DNA of 64,000 nucleotides, from the NCBI GenBank assembly GCA_018971485.1, contig JAGXAQ010000001.1, forward strand, positions 257,371 through 321,370. Reading direction: 5' to 3'. Under the pieces are notes generated by a model that did not search any database, was not told the origin of the DNA, and saw only the letters and a list, made by a program, of their open reading frames with translations. Shown piece after piece: positions 8,385 through 20,178 of this stretch (the stretch's first letter is position 1; each line of letters starts with the position of its first letter). Both the position numbers and the translations under genes were made by a program. The DNA is from Pseudomonadota bacterium (GTDB lineage Bacteria > Pseudomonadota > Gammaproteobacteria > Burkholderiales > REEB80).

Positions 8385-11072
8385 TTAGTGAGCTGTTTCC
8401 CAGCTTTGCCCTTTTCCAATGGTTACCTCTAGGGGGATGGCAAGTGTAACAACATCGCACATCAGCCGAGGCAGGGTTTCACATACCATGATCGTTTCAT
8501 GTTCAGGAGACTCAAGTACTAATTCATCATGGACCTGCATGATAAGCCGGGTTTGAAGGTGATTCAGACGTATCCATTTGTCAACTTCGATCATGGCGAG
8601 TTTAATGATATCGGCTGCTGTGCCCTGCATGGGTGCGTTAATGGCAGCTCGTTCAGCAGCCTGTCGACGCATTGAGGAGCTGGATTTGATTTCGGGTAGC
8701 CAGAGTTTTCTACCCAGAAGGGTTTCTACGAAGCCCTTCTGTTTAGCCATTTCCCGCGTTTTTTGCATATAATCTGCAACACCCGGATAGCGGGAGAAAT
8801 AGCGATCAATGTAGGACTGTGCCGCAGATCGATCAATAGAAAGCTGATTGGCCAGACCAAATGAGGACATGCCATAAATCAGTCCAAAGTTAATGGCTTT
8901 TGCTGCCCGTCGCTCGGCTGTGCTGATTTGCTCTTGAGGGCGATTAAAAATTTCTGCTGCGGTGGCCAGGTGAATGTCCATCCCATGATGAAAAGCGTAT
9001 ATCAGCGAGGTATCCTGGGATAAATGTGCCATGATACGTAATTCAATTTGCGAATAATCTGCTGCAACAAGTACATGATTAGGTGGTGCAATGAAGGCTT
9101 CCCTGATTCGGCGGCCTTCAGTTGTTCGAATGGGAATATTCTGCAGGTTTGGTTCAGAGCTGGCCAAACGTCCGGTTATCGCTACGGATTGACTGTAGTT
9201 TGTATGAATGCGGCTTGTTTGTGGGTCGATCATGCGGGGAAGCTTGTCTGTATAGGTCAATTTAAGTTTTGATAACGTTCGGTATTCCAGCAGGGTTTTG
9301 GGCAAGGGGTAATCAAGCGCTAAAATTTCTAATACGGATTCGTCTGTGGAAGGACTGCCAGAAGGTGTTTTTCGCTTAACTGGCAGCCCTAGTTTCTGAA
9401 AAAGAACCTCAGCAACCTGTTTGGGTGAGTTAAGGTTAAATTTGCCGCCAGCAGCCTGATATGCTTCTTCTTCAAGTTCTAACATCCGCAGCCCGAGATG
9501 ATGGCTTTGTTCATTAAGAAACCGGACATCAATTAATACCCCGTGGCGTTCCATGTCTCCCAGGATTGGAATAAGGGGTATTTCGAGGTTAGTATAAATA
9601 TTTTTTAATCCTGTCTCTTCTTGTATCCGGGGCCATAAATGTTCATGAAGCCTTAAGGTGATATCCGCATCTTCAGCGGCATAAGATGTGGCTATTTCAA
9701 TAGGAACTTCTTCAAAGCCAATCTGTTTTGCACCTTTTCCTGCTACTTCTTCATAGGTAATAGTTTTTTCATGAAGGTGTCGTCTTGATAAATCATCCAT
9801 GTTATGGGTGTGATGTGGTTCTAGAACATAAGACTGTAGCATCGTATCATGCACGATTCCTTCCGGTTTGATCCCATAGTTCATAAAGACGTGGCGATCA
9901 TATTTCAGGTTTTGACCGATTTTGCCGATGTTCGGATTTTCGAGAACCGGTTTAAGCAAGTCTAAAGCCTCTTTGACAGATAATTGTGTATTTGGGTCAC
10001 GCGGGATATGGGCCAAGGGGACATAAGCGGCTTGATGTGGGATCACGGAGAGGGAAAAACCAACAATTTTTGCATCCATTGGCCTGAGGCTGTTAGTTTC
10101 TGTATCGACACAGAAATATTTTTTTTCCTCGATGAGTTTTATCCACTCAATCAAACGGGTGATGGAGGTGATGGTTTCATAGTGTCTGTGTGGGCGATTT
10201 GCCAAGGAGATTTCAGGGCTTGATTCAGGGGAAACCTGCGGGATTATCCACGATTTGAACCCTGCTTGCTGAAACAATTTATCCAGTGTGGTCCTGTCCG
10301 GTTCCTGATAGGTGAGCTGGTCAGGTGAAACCCCGAGATCCAGATCACATTTTATAGTGACAAGTTTTTTGGACAGGGGGAGCCATTTAAGGGCGAGGCG
10401 TAAGTTTTCCCCAATTTGTCCTTGAATGTTATCGGCTTGCCGAGTAATGTTTTCAAGGGTTTCATATTGATTTAGCCATTTGATGGCAGTTTTCGGCCCG
10501 CATTTATCCACTCCGGGGATATTGTCTATTTTGTCTCCTGTCAGGGTCAGAAAATCAATAATCTTGGAGGGTGGGACGCCAAACTTTTTCTCAACTCCGG
10601 TTTCATCCAGTTTTTCTCCAGTCATGGTATTAATTACGGTTGTATCCTGTCGGACAAGTTGTGTTAGATCTTTATCGCCCGTAGAAATCAGGGTTTGAAT
10701 ACCAAGTTCATGGGCTTGTCGGGCAAGTGTGCCGATTACATCATCAGCTTCAACACCATCAATTACTAGAAAGGGCCAACCCATAGCTTGAATCGCTTCA
10801 TAAAGGGGAGGGATCTGAACACGTAAATCTTCTGGCATTGGGGGTCGAGTGGCTTTATATTGGGGATACCATTCGTGTCTGAATGTGGGGCCTTTTGCAT
10901 CGAAAACACAGGCGCTGTAATCAACGGTATAATCATTATGAATCCGTCGTAACATGTTTAGGACGCCGTAAAGTGCCCCCGTAGGTTTCCCATCAGGGCT
11001 ACGCAGATCCGGTAAAGCGTGGTAGGCCCGATATAAATAGGATGTTCCGTCTATCAACAATAAATTTTTCAT
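8385..11072 (-). CDS. polA: DNA polymerase I
   Basis: Pol I fills gaps in repair and removes Okazaki primers. The 895-residue protein has three domains: 5'-3' exonuclease (about 1-290), 3'-5' exonuclease (about 310-490) and family A polymerase (about 500-895). The proofreading residues are intact: D323 and E325 in VDTETNSL, D392 in NLKYDRHVF, Y464 and D468 in YAAEDADITLRL. Polymerase motif A (ADYSQIELRIMAHLS), motif B (RRAAKAINFGLIYGMS) and motif C (MQVHDELVLES) are all present. Its ATG is only 14 bp from the divergent ATG of the LOG-family gene, so its promoter must lie inside that gene or the tiny gap. Confidence 0.97.
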   Translation of the reverse strand: MKNLLLIDGTSYLYRAYHALPDLRSPDGKPTGALYGVLNMLRRIHNDYTVDYSACVFDAKGPTFRHEWYPQYKATRPPMPEDLRVQIPPLYEAIQAMGWPFLVIDGVEADDVIGTLARQAHELGIQTLISTGDKDLTQLVRQDTTVINTMTGEKLDETGVEKKFGVPPSKIIDFLTLTGDKIDNIPGVDKCGPKTAIKWLNQYETLENITRQADNIQGQIGENLRLALKWLPLSKKLVTIKCDLDLGVSPDQLTYQEPDRTTLDKLFQQAGFKSWIIPQVSPESSPEISLANRPHRHYETITSITRLIEWIKLIEEKKYFCVDTETNSLRPMDAKIVGFSLSVIPHQAAYVPLAHIPRDPNTQLSVKEALDLLKPVLENPNIGKIGQNLKYDRHVFMNYGIKPEGIVHDTMLQSYVLEPHHTHNMDDLSRRHLHEKTITYEEVAGKGAKQIGFEEVPIEIATSYAAEDADITLRLHEHLWPRIQEETGLKNIYTNLEIPLIPILGDMERHGVLIDVRFLNEQSHHLGLRMLELEEEAYQAAGGKFNLNSPKQVAEVLFQKLGLPVKRKTPSGSPSTDESVLEILALDYPLPKTLLEYRTLSKLKLTYTDKLPRMIDPQTSRIHTNYSQSVAITGRLASSEPNLQNIPIRTTEGRRIREAFIAPPNHVLVAADYSQIELRIMAHLSQDTSLIYAFHHGMDIHLATAAEIFNRPQEQISTAERRAAKAINFGLIYGMSSFGLANQLSIDRSAAQSYIDRYFSRYPGVADYMQKTREMAKQKGFVETLLGRKLWLPEIKSSSSMRRQAAERAAINAPMQGTAADIIKLAMIEVDKWIRLNHLQTRLIMQVHDELVLESPEHETIMVCETLPRLMCDVVTLAIPLEVTIGKGQSWETAH

Positions 11073-11086
11073 TAGGTGAGCCTTAA

Positions 11087-11815
11087 ATGAGTGCGTCTAA
11101 CAAGCTTCCCAAAACAAATGGTATCAATATGCATAAACAGCCTTATAATGCCCGGGAATCCTGGCGGGTTTTTGAAATTATGTCAGAGTTCGTCGAATCC
11201 ACCGAGAGATTGAATCGAATAAGCCCCGCAGTAAGTATCTTTGGTAGCGCCCGAACCGCAGAAGATCATCCATATTACCGGCTCACCGAGGAAATCGCGC
11301 GTCAGTTGTCTGATGCCGGTTTTGCTGTTTTGTCAGGTGGAGGCCCGGGAATCATGGAGGCAGCGAACAAGGGTGCATTTTATGGTAAATCCCCTTCAGT
11401 TGGATTGAATATCCAGTTACCCCATGAACAGAATAATAATCGATATCAGGACATTAGTCAGACATTTAGACATTTTTTTGCCCGAAAGGTCATGTTTGTT
11501 AAGTTCGCTTCGGCTTATGTTGTAATGCCAGGAGGATTTGGCACCATGGATGAACTTATGGAAGCGTTGACTCTGGTACAGACAGGAAAAAGCCGAAAGA
11601 TCCCTATTATTTTAGTCAACAGCCTGTTTTGGAAGGATTTGGTGCAATGGTTTCGTAATACGCTGGTTAGAGAAGGGATGATTGATGCTGCCGATTTGGA
11701 TCTTATCCAGATTATAGATGAGCCTAAAGAGGTTGTAGCCGCGATTTTCCATCATTATGAGACGCGTGGTTTTGAGCCTAGCGCGGCTGAACGGGAAATC
11801 CAGCTTAATTTGTAA
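11087..11815 (+). CDS. LOG-family protein (TIGR00730-type Rossmann fold)
   Basis: This 242-residue protein has the LOG/lysine-decarboxylase-like fold: VSIFGSART at the first strand, LSGGGPGIMEAANKGA, and the diagnostic PGGFGTMDE with LVQTGK after it. Family members hydrolyse the N-glycosidic bond of nucleoside 5'-monophosphates, for example cytokinin riboside phosphates or AMP. Which nucleotide is used here cannot be told, and many members carry the misleading label lysine decarboxylase. AGGTGAG lies 6 nt before the ATG. It is divergent from polA across 14 bp, and followed by a 341-bp gap before thrB. Confidence 0.87.
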   Translation: MSASNKLPKTNGINMHKQPYNARESWRVFEIMSEFVESTERLNRISPAVSIFGSARTAEDHPYYRLTEEIARQLSDAGFAVLSGGGPGIMEAANKGAFYGKSPSVGLNIQLPHEQNNNRYQDISQTFRHFFARKVMFVKFASAYVVMPGGFGTMDELMEALTLVQTGKSRKIPIILVNSLFWKDLVQWFRNTLVREGMIDAADLDLIQIIDEPKEVVAAIFHHYETRGFEPSAAEREIQLNL

Positions 11816-12156
11816 ATGACACCCCCTACAGGGCAGGGTTGTTTTAATGCAAAACGTGCCGTATGTGTAAAGGGAGTTATGGCTTGCCCTAACATAAGGG
11901 AGGATAATTATCCTGATGAATATATAAGATTGTTTATTATCATGCTTGTTCGATCCCGGTATTTATTTACTAAAGTTAATTATGGTTTGGTTAAATACTT
12001 TCATTTAGACCGAACATTGAGTATCAGCCGGTACTATGATAATCATCACAGGGAGTTATTTTAGAGGGTTCAAGCAGTCCTAGGAAATTGCCTCAGTGTA
12101 ATGGATAATGTGGGGGCGCCACCTTATCCCGAAGAATAAATCATGGTTTTGACAAT
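11816..12156. other. 341-bp intergenic region between the LOG gene and thrB
   Basis: No gene is convincing here. An 82-codon rightward open frame (11816-12064) starts directly on the LOG stop, but has no Shine-Dalgarno sequence and no family resemblance. CCCTACAGGG at about 11823 is a weak hairpin after the LOG gene. A 14-bp perfect palindrome at 11901-11914 and a TGATAAT-containing site near 12037 are the notable structures. The thrB promoter probably lies in this region, but no confident -35/-10 pair was found. Confidence 0.5.
11901..11914. promoter_or_regulatory. 14-bp perfect palindrome (AGGATAATTATCCT), possible operator
   Basis: The sequence AGGATAATTATCCT reads identically on both strands. 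It lies about 240 bp before thrB and 86 bp after the LOG gene. The GATAAT core loosely recalls Fur-type sites, but a full Fur box is not present. A second partial TGATAATCATCA site occurs near 12037. The role is unknown. Confidence 0.35.
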
Positions 12157-13104
12157 ATGTCTGTATATACGACCGTAACTTTGCCTGAAACGACTCAATG
12201 GCTAGCTGATTATGATATTGGTGTTCCGCTAGATCTTGAGGGTATCGCATCTGGTATTGAAAACACCAATTATTTTCTAACGACAGAACGGGGAAAGTTT
12301 GTTCTGACAATTTTTGAAAAATTGTCTTGCCAAGAATTATCTTTTTATCTTGATTTTGTTGCTTTTCTTTCTGGTAAAGGTCTACCTTGCCCAGGGCCTG
12401 TTCCTCGTCGGGGAGGGAGCTATTTGGGTATTTTCAAGGGTAAACCTGCATGTTTGTCGATTTGCCTTCCAGGGCGCTCAGTCATGACACCAACACCGGA
12501 GCACTGTGCCCAGGTGGGTGAAGCGTTAGCGAAGCTGCATATTGCAGGAAGAGGTTTTCAAGGAAAGATGGATAACCCTAGGGGACCTCATTGGTGGAAT
12601 CGTGAATCCCTGCGTATTTTGCCCATTCTTGATGATGAACGAGCTGATTTACTTCGCCAGGAGCTTGCCTATCAATCTAGTTTGGCCGATGTGGGGATTC
12701 CGCGGGGATTTATTCATGCTGATTTGTTCCGTGATAACGTGCTTTTTGAAAAAAACAAGCTAGGAGGAATGATAGATTTTTATTTTGCTTGTCAGGATTG
12801 TTTGCTTTATGACCTGGCTATTGCGGTAAATGACTGGTGTACTTTAAATGGGAGGATGGACGAAGTTCGGGTTAAAGCAGTTTTAATGGCCTATGATCGG
12901 GTTCGTCCCTTAAGTGATGAAGAGCATGGTGTATGGGTAGGTATGTTGCGTGCAGGTGCGCTTCGGTTTTGGTTATCCCGTTTGCTTGATTTTCATTTTC
13001 CAAGATCGGGTGATTTAACGCACGCTAAAGATCCCGGGCAATTTGAAGGCCTGCTGAGGCATTATATTGCTCATGCCGGCTGTTTATATGATTGGTGGGT
13101 TTAA
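12157..13104 (+). CDS. thrB: Homoserine kinase (ThrB type II, APH/choline-kinase fold)
   Basis: ThrB phosphorylates homoserine on the way to threonine. This 315-residue protein is the aminoglycoside-phosphotransferase-like type found in pseudomonads and betaproteobacteria, not the GHMP type of enterics. It shows the N-terminal MSVYTTVT, the LEGIASGIENTNYF nucleotide loop, the catalytic FIHADLFRDNVLF (Brenner motif) and the metal-binding GMIDFYFACQD, with YDLAIAVNDWC after it. The Shine-Dalgarno sequence is weak, but the start matches the family N-terminus. The following membrane-protein gene begins 4 bp after its stop and is probably cotranscribed. Confidence 0.93.
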   Translation: MSVYTTVTLPETTQWLADYDIGVPLDLEGIASGIENTNYFLTTERGKFVLTIFEKLSCQELSFYLDFVAFLSGKGLPCPGPVPRRGGSYLGIFKGKPACLSICLPGRSVMTPTPEHCAQVGEALAKLHIAGRGFQGKMDNPRGPHWWNRESLRILPILDDERADLLRQELAYQSSLADVGIPRGFIHADLFRDNVLFEKNKLGGMIDFYFACQDCLLYDLAIAVNDWCTLNGRMDEVRVKAVLMAYDRVRPLSDEEHGVWVGMLRAGALRFWLSRLLDFHFPRSGDLTHAKDPGQFEGLLRHYIAHAGCLYDWWV

Positions 13105-13108
13105 CAGC

Positions 13109-13867
13109 ATGGTGAAAATGCAAATTAAAGTGCTTACTCGTGTGTCCTGGATAGAAGGGTGGAACTGGGTGGTACAGTCGTTTATCCTTTTTCGGGCCAA
13201 GGCGCTGGAATGGTTGCTATTTTCTTTTATTTTGATGGGGATAAGCCTTATTGTTGCTCAATTGGGGATTTTTGGGAGTCTTTTGCTTCCATTGTTGTTT
13301 CCCGTTTTTACCGGGGGATTTATGGAAGGGGCAAGGCAGGCTGTTCATAATCAGCCCTTGACACCCAAGGTGCTTTTTTCGGGTTTTGACCGTCGGGGAG
13401 CAAAGTTGGTTACTCTGGGGGGATTATATCTGGTTTGTATAATCAGTTTGTCAGGTTATTTGCAAATGAGCGGATTATTGCCAACGGGTATCTATCCGGT
13501 AGCAATTAAACCTGGAACGGCACAATACCAGTTTCTTATCTCCCATTCCAATGGAATAATTGTTGCTGCCCTGGTTGAGCTCGCTGTCCTGTTGCCTGTT
13601 TCAATGGCAACACTTTTTGCGCCTGCGCTTATAATGTTTCATGAAGTTGATGTTTTTTCCGCTCTTAAGGTTAGCTTTCTGGCATGCTTTCGAAATCCGG
13701 CCGCACTAGTCGTATATGGGTTTTTTGTGACATTGGGAGGCGTGTTGATTATTTTAAGCGCTGGATTTGCAATATTCATTGTTTTACCTTTAATGTTTCT
13801 TTCCACCTATGTGGGTTATGTCAGATTATTTAAGATGGGTGTTGAACCAACAAGAGGAATCGGTTAA
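13109..13867 (+). CDS. BPSS1780-like integral membrane protein of unknown function
   Basis: This is a 252-residue hydrophobic protein with about six likely transmembrane stretches. Recognisable parts are W-rich N-terminal VSWIEGWNWVVQSFILF, the FTGGFMEGARQAVHNQPL loop and FAPALIMFHEVDVFSALKVS. These resemble the BPSS1780 family of membrane proteins, which sits next to thrB in many betaproteobacteria and has no known function. The frame is open from 13067 inside thrB. The ATG at 13109 is preferred because GGTGGG ends 8 nt upstream and thrB ends just before. Its stop overlaps the uvrD stop by 4 nt (convergent). Confidence 0.75.
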   Translation: MVKMQIKVLTRVSWIEGWNWVVQSFILFRAKALEWLLFSFILMGISLIVAQLGIFGSLLLPLLFPVFTGGFMEGARQAVHNQPLTPKVLFSGFDRRGAKLVTLGGLYLVCIISLSGYLQMSGLLPTGIYPVAIKPGTAQYQFLISHSNGIIVAALVELAVLLPVSMATLFAPALIMFHEVDVFSALKVSFLACFRNPAALVVYGFFVTLGGVLIILSAGFAIFIVLPLMFLSTYVGYVRLFKMGVEPTRGIG

Positions 13868-15993
13868 ATCCTGGTTAGTTTTGCATAAGCTACGGCGAGC
13901 CATTTTGCCCCACGGTTTTTGAAGCCAACCAAGACGCGGGTTGTTTCTCCTTGGCCCTCTACGTTCATGATTTCTCCTGCACCAAAAACCGGGTGAATCA
14001 CATTTTGACCAATCGCCCATTCCTTGTTCGTTGAAGGAAAGACCGCAGATTCAGCTATTCTGGTACCGCTGTGTTGTAATGATTGATGTACAGAGGTTAG
14101 CTGAATTAACGCTTCCGGGATCTCATCTAAAAACCGGGAACGGATACCGTACCTGCGTTGGTTATTAAGCATCCGGTTTTGAGCGTAGGACAAATAAAGT
14201 CGTTGTCTTGCCCGCGTCATGGCGACATACATCAGGCGACGTTCTTCTTCCAGGGCGGTTTTTTCATGAAGGCTATGATCATGTGGAAAGAGTCCCTCTT
14301 CGAGTCCTGAAACAAATACGGTGTCAAACTCAAGTCCTTTTGCAGCATGAATAGTCATCAGTTGAACACTATCGGAATGAGTGGATGAGGTTTGATAGTC
14401 TCCAGCTTCCAAGGAAGCATGGGCAAGAAAAGAATGGATGGTGGGGGTGTCTGATTCGGTTTGAAAGAGAGACGCAGCATTGATTAATTCATTGAGATTG
14501 TCAAGTTGGTCCTGGCCTTCCCTTTCGTTTTCGTAAAAACTATAAAGTGAACTTTCTGCAATTACGCGTTCGATTGCTTCAGATAAAACCAGGCCAGAGA
14601 TTTTAAGTTGTAATCGGTCAATAAGTTCAGAAAAGTGGTTAAGTGCCTGCCCTGCTTTTCCGGCGACTAGATTTTTACGTATGGCTTCCATTAGGGGATA
14701 GTTATGGATCTGGGCTGCATCTTGCAGCATTTCTATAGTTTTTGCGCCAATTCCCCGTGTTGGGAAATTAATGACCCGAAGGACTGCATTATCATCAAAG
14801 ATTCCTGCAGATAATCGAAGATATGCTAAGGCATGCTTGATTTCAGCACGTTCAAAAAATCGTAATCCTCCGTAAACACGGTAGGGAACATTTGCATTGA
14901 AAAGGGTATGTTCCAGTATTCTGGATTGGGCATTCGCCCGGTAGAGTAGAGCCATTTCTGAGAAGGATAGCCCCTGGCGTTTAAGATTCCTGACCTGATT
15001 AACAATATGCTGTGCTTCTTCAATATCATTTTGGGCAGCATGCAGCTTGATGGGCTCTCCAGCCCCTTTTTGTGTCCAAAGGTTTTTTCCCAGCCTGTTC
15101 TTGTTGTAGCTGATTAACCCGTTGGCAGCATCAAGGATATTGCCTTGGGAGCGGTAGTTTTGTTCGAGGCGTATGATATGTTTGAGCTTAAATTCTTTTT
15201 CGAATAGTCGAAGGTTGTCCGCGTTAGCGCCGCGAAACCCATAAATTGACTGGTCATCATCTCCTACGGCAAATATAGCGTTTGTTTTCCCGGATAAAAG
15301 TTTAAGCCACTCATACTGAAGAAGGCTGGTATCTTGAAATTCATCAACAAGGATATATCGAAACCGTTCTTGATAATGTGTCCGCAAGCCGTAATTTGAT
15401 TTTAAAACTTCAATTGTACGTAATAATAGCTCTGCAAAATCGGCAATGCCCTCTTTAATACATTGAATTTCATAGGCGGCATAGCAGTCCAGAAGAATTT
15501 TTTCATCAGGGGTAGAAGGAGATATTGCACCGGATCTTAGGCCTGAATCTTTTCGGGAATTGATATAGTGCTGGATTTTTCTCGGAGGTGTTTTTTCGTC
15601 ATTTATTTTGAGTGTTTTGGATAGTCGCTTGATGAGGCTTAATTGATCTCCTATGTCAAGAATCTGGAAATTTGCTGGTAATTTGGCTTCTGTATGATGC
15701 AGGCGAAGAAAGCGGTTGCACAGGCCGTGAAAGGTCCCCACCCACATGGCGTGATGGAGCGGGACACTGGCACTGAGACGGGCCAGCATTTCTTTTGCTG
15801 CCTTGTTGGTAAAGGTGACGGCCAGAATTTCTTGGGATGAAGCGTGCGCAGTTTGAAGTAGCCAGACGATGCGGGAAGTTAATACCCGTGTTTTTCCGGA
15901 GCCCGCGCCTGCAAGGATAAGGGCTGATTCGTGGCTCAGGGTTACAGCTTGCAGTTGTTCGGGATTCAGGTTGGAAGTAAGGGTATCGCGCAT
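13864..15993 (-). CDS. uvrD: UvrD/Rep-family superfamily 1 DNA helicase II
   Basis: UvrD is a 3'-5' helicase for nucleotide-excision and mismatch repair and for clearing replication blocks. The 709-residue protein has all SF1 motifs in order: Q motif LNPEQLQAV, Walker A AGAGSGKT, motif Ia VTFTNKAAKEM, Walker B VDEFQDT, motif III GDDDQSIYGFRGA, motif IV LEQNYRS, motif V TIHAAKGLEFD and motif VI VAMTRARQRLY. The C-terminal HPVFGAGEIM segment is the Tudor-like tail of UvrD/PcrA and argues against Rep. Length matches E. coli UvrD (720). It converges on the membrane-protein gene and diverges from leuS. Confidence 0.94.
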   Translation of the reverse strand: MRDTLTSNLNPEQLQAVTLSHESALILAGAGSGKTRVLTSRIVWLLQTAHASSQEILAVTFTNKAAKEMLARLSASVPLHHAMWVGTFHGLCNRFLRLHHTEAKLPANFQILDIGDQLSLIKRLSKTLKINDEKTPPRKIQHYINSRKDSGLRSGAISPSTPDEKILLDCYAAYEIQCIKEGIADFAELLLRTIEVLKSNYGLRTHYQERFRYILVDEFQDTSLLQYEWLKLLSGKTNAIFAVGDDDQSIYGFRGANADNLRLFEKEFKLKHIIRLEQNYRSQGNILDAANGLISYNKNRLGKNLWTQKGAGEPIKLHAAQNDIEEAQHIVNQVRNLKRQGLSFSEMALLYRANAQSRILEHTLFNANVPYRVYGGLRFFERAEIKHALAYLRLSAGIFDDNAVLRVINFPTRGIGAKTIEMLQDAAQIHNYPLMEAIRKNLVAGKAGQALNHFSELIDRLQLKISGLVLSEAIERVIAESSLYSFYENEREGQDQLDNLNELINAASLFQTESDTPTIHSFLAHASLEAGDYQTSSTHSDSVQLMTIHAAKGLEFDTVFVSGLEEGLFPHDHSLHEKTALEEERRLMYVAMTRARQRLYLSYAQNRMLNNQRRYGIRSRFLDEIPEALIQLTSVHQSLQHSGTRIAESAVFPSTNKEWAIGQNVIHPVFGAGEIMNVEGQGETTRVLVGFKNRGAKWLAVAYAKLTRI

Positions 15994-16087
15994 AAATTAA
16001 AACAGGTTTATTTAAGTGAGCTTGTGAACAAGCAAAAGTATCCATTCAAGACGGTCAATGCCGCGATTAGAATAAATTTTCTGATAA

Positions 16088-19059
<2,972 letters not shown>

Positions 19060-19070
19060 GGTGGATTCAG

Positions 19071-20105
19071 ATGCGCATTAGACTTGAGCATCTGGTACAG
19101 GTGCTTCAAAACCAACAGGTGCCGATTTTTCTGGTTTTTGGAGATGAAATCCTTGTTGTCCTTGAAACGCGAGACTTGATTCGCCGTCATGCGATATCAA
19201 AGGGGTATACAGAGCGGGTTATACTTGATGTTGATGCGGGATTTGATTGGAACCGTCTTGAGGAAGCCGGCAGTCATTTATCCCTTTTTGGGGCAAAACA
19301 GTTGGTTGAATTAAACCTGCCCAGTGGAAAACCTGGTTTGCCTGGAGCCAAGGCCTTGCTGGAGTGGGCCGAAAATCCACCACAGGATGTGTTGTTGTTG
19401 GTGCTCTTGCCCCATCTGGACAAGGCCACACAACAATCAAAATGGTTTACAAAACTTGAAGGGTCAGGAGCGTGCATCCAGGTTAATGCGGTTACGCATT
19501 TGCAGTTACCTAACTGGATAAGCGATAGGTTATCAGCCCAGAAACAGCAGGCAGATCGAGCTACGTTAATGTTTTTGGCTGATATGACTGAAGGTAATCT
19601 GCTGGCTGCCTGGCAGGAAATTCAAAAATTTGGTCTTTTATACCCTTCAGGTAGGCTGGAGTACGAAAAAATCAGGCAATCTGTTCTATCAACAGCACGA
19701 TATGCGCCATTTGATCTGGTGGAGTCAGTTCTGGGCGGAGATAGGCTAAGAACAGTTCGTATTCTGGACGGCCTGGAACAGGAAGGGTGTGAACCGGCTG
19801 TAGTGCTATGGGCCTTGGCCAGAGAGGTTCGAATCCTTATGAGCCTGATTCGTCAGCTTAGAAAAGGAGTGCCCATGAAATCTGCCCTCCAGGGTTTAAA
19901 AGTCTGGTCTTCAAGGGCTTTACTTGTTGAACGGGCTACGCTCAGGATTAGTCCTTATGCTTTATCCCAGGCACTTCATTGTTTCGCCAGCCTGGATCGA
20001 CAGATTAAGGGTGTGGGAATAAAGCAGGTTTGGCAGGATCTGGCCCAGGTATGTTTTTTGTTGTGTGATGGAAAACACGCTAATAGTAAAAGGGCAGCCA
20101 TTTAA
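19071..20105 (+). CDS. holA: DNA polymerase III delta subunit (clamp loader)
   Basis: HolA is the wrench of the clamp loader that opens the sliding clamp. The 344-residue protein shows the delta pattern: FLVFGDEILVVLETRDLIRR near residue 20, LFGAKQLVEL, an internal AAA-like region with LLVLLPHLDK, the ADMTEGNLLAAWQEIQK segment, and a helical C-terminus with ALAREVRIL. Length equals E. coli delta (343). Third gene of the leuS-lptE-holA cluster, it is followed by a 73-bp gap before proA. Confidence 0.9.
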   Translation: MRIRLEHLVQVLQNQQVPIFLVFGDEILVVLETRDLIRRHAISKGYTERVILDVDAGFDWNRLEEAGSHLSLFGAKQLVELNLPSGKPGLPGAKALLEWAENPPQDVLLLVLLPHLDKATQQSKWFTKLEGSGACIQVNAVTHLQLPNWISDRLSAQKQQADRATLMFLADMTEGNLLAAWQEIQKFGLLYPSGRLEYEKIRQSVLSTARYAPFDLVESVLGGDRLRTVRILDGLEQEGCEPAVVLWALAREVRILMSLIRQLRKGVPMKSALQGLKVWSSRALLVERATLRISPYALSQALHCFASLDRQIKGVGIKQVWQDLAQVCFLLCDGKHANSKRAAI

Positions 20106-20178
20106 TGGCCAGTGTTCCTTTTTTATTCTGATGTAAGCCAGCCTGAAAGAGTTCGGCATAAGATGAAGGAATTGAATC

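Noticed and set aside
11816-12064. 82-codon rightward ORF after the LOG gene
   Set aside because: It starts directly on the LOG stop, has no ribosome-binding site, resembles no family, and spans a palindrome and other intergenic-looking sequence.
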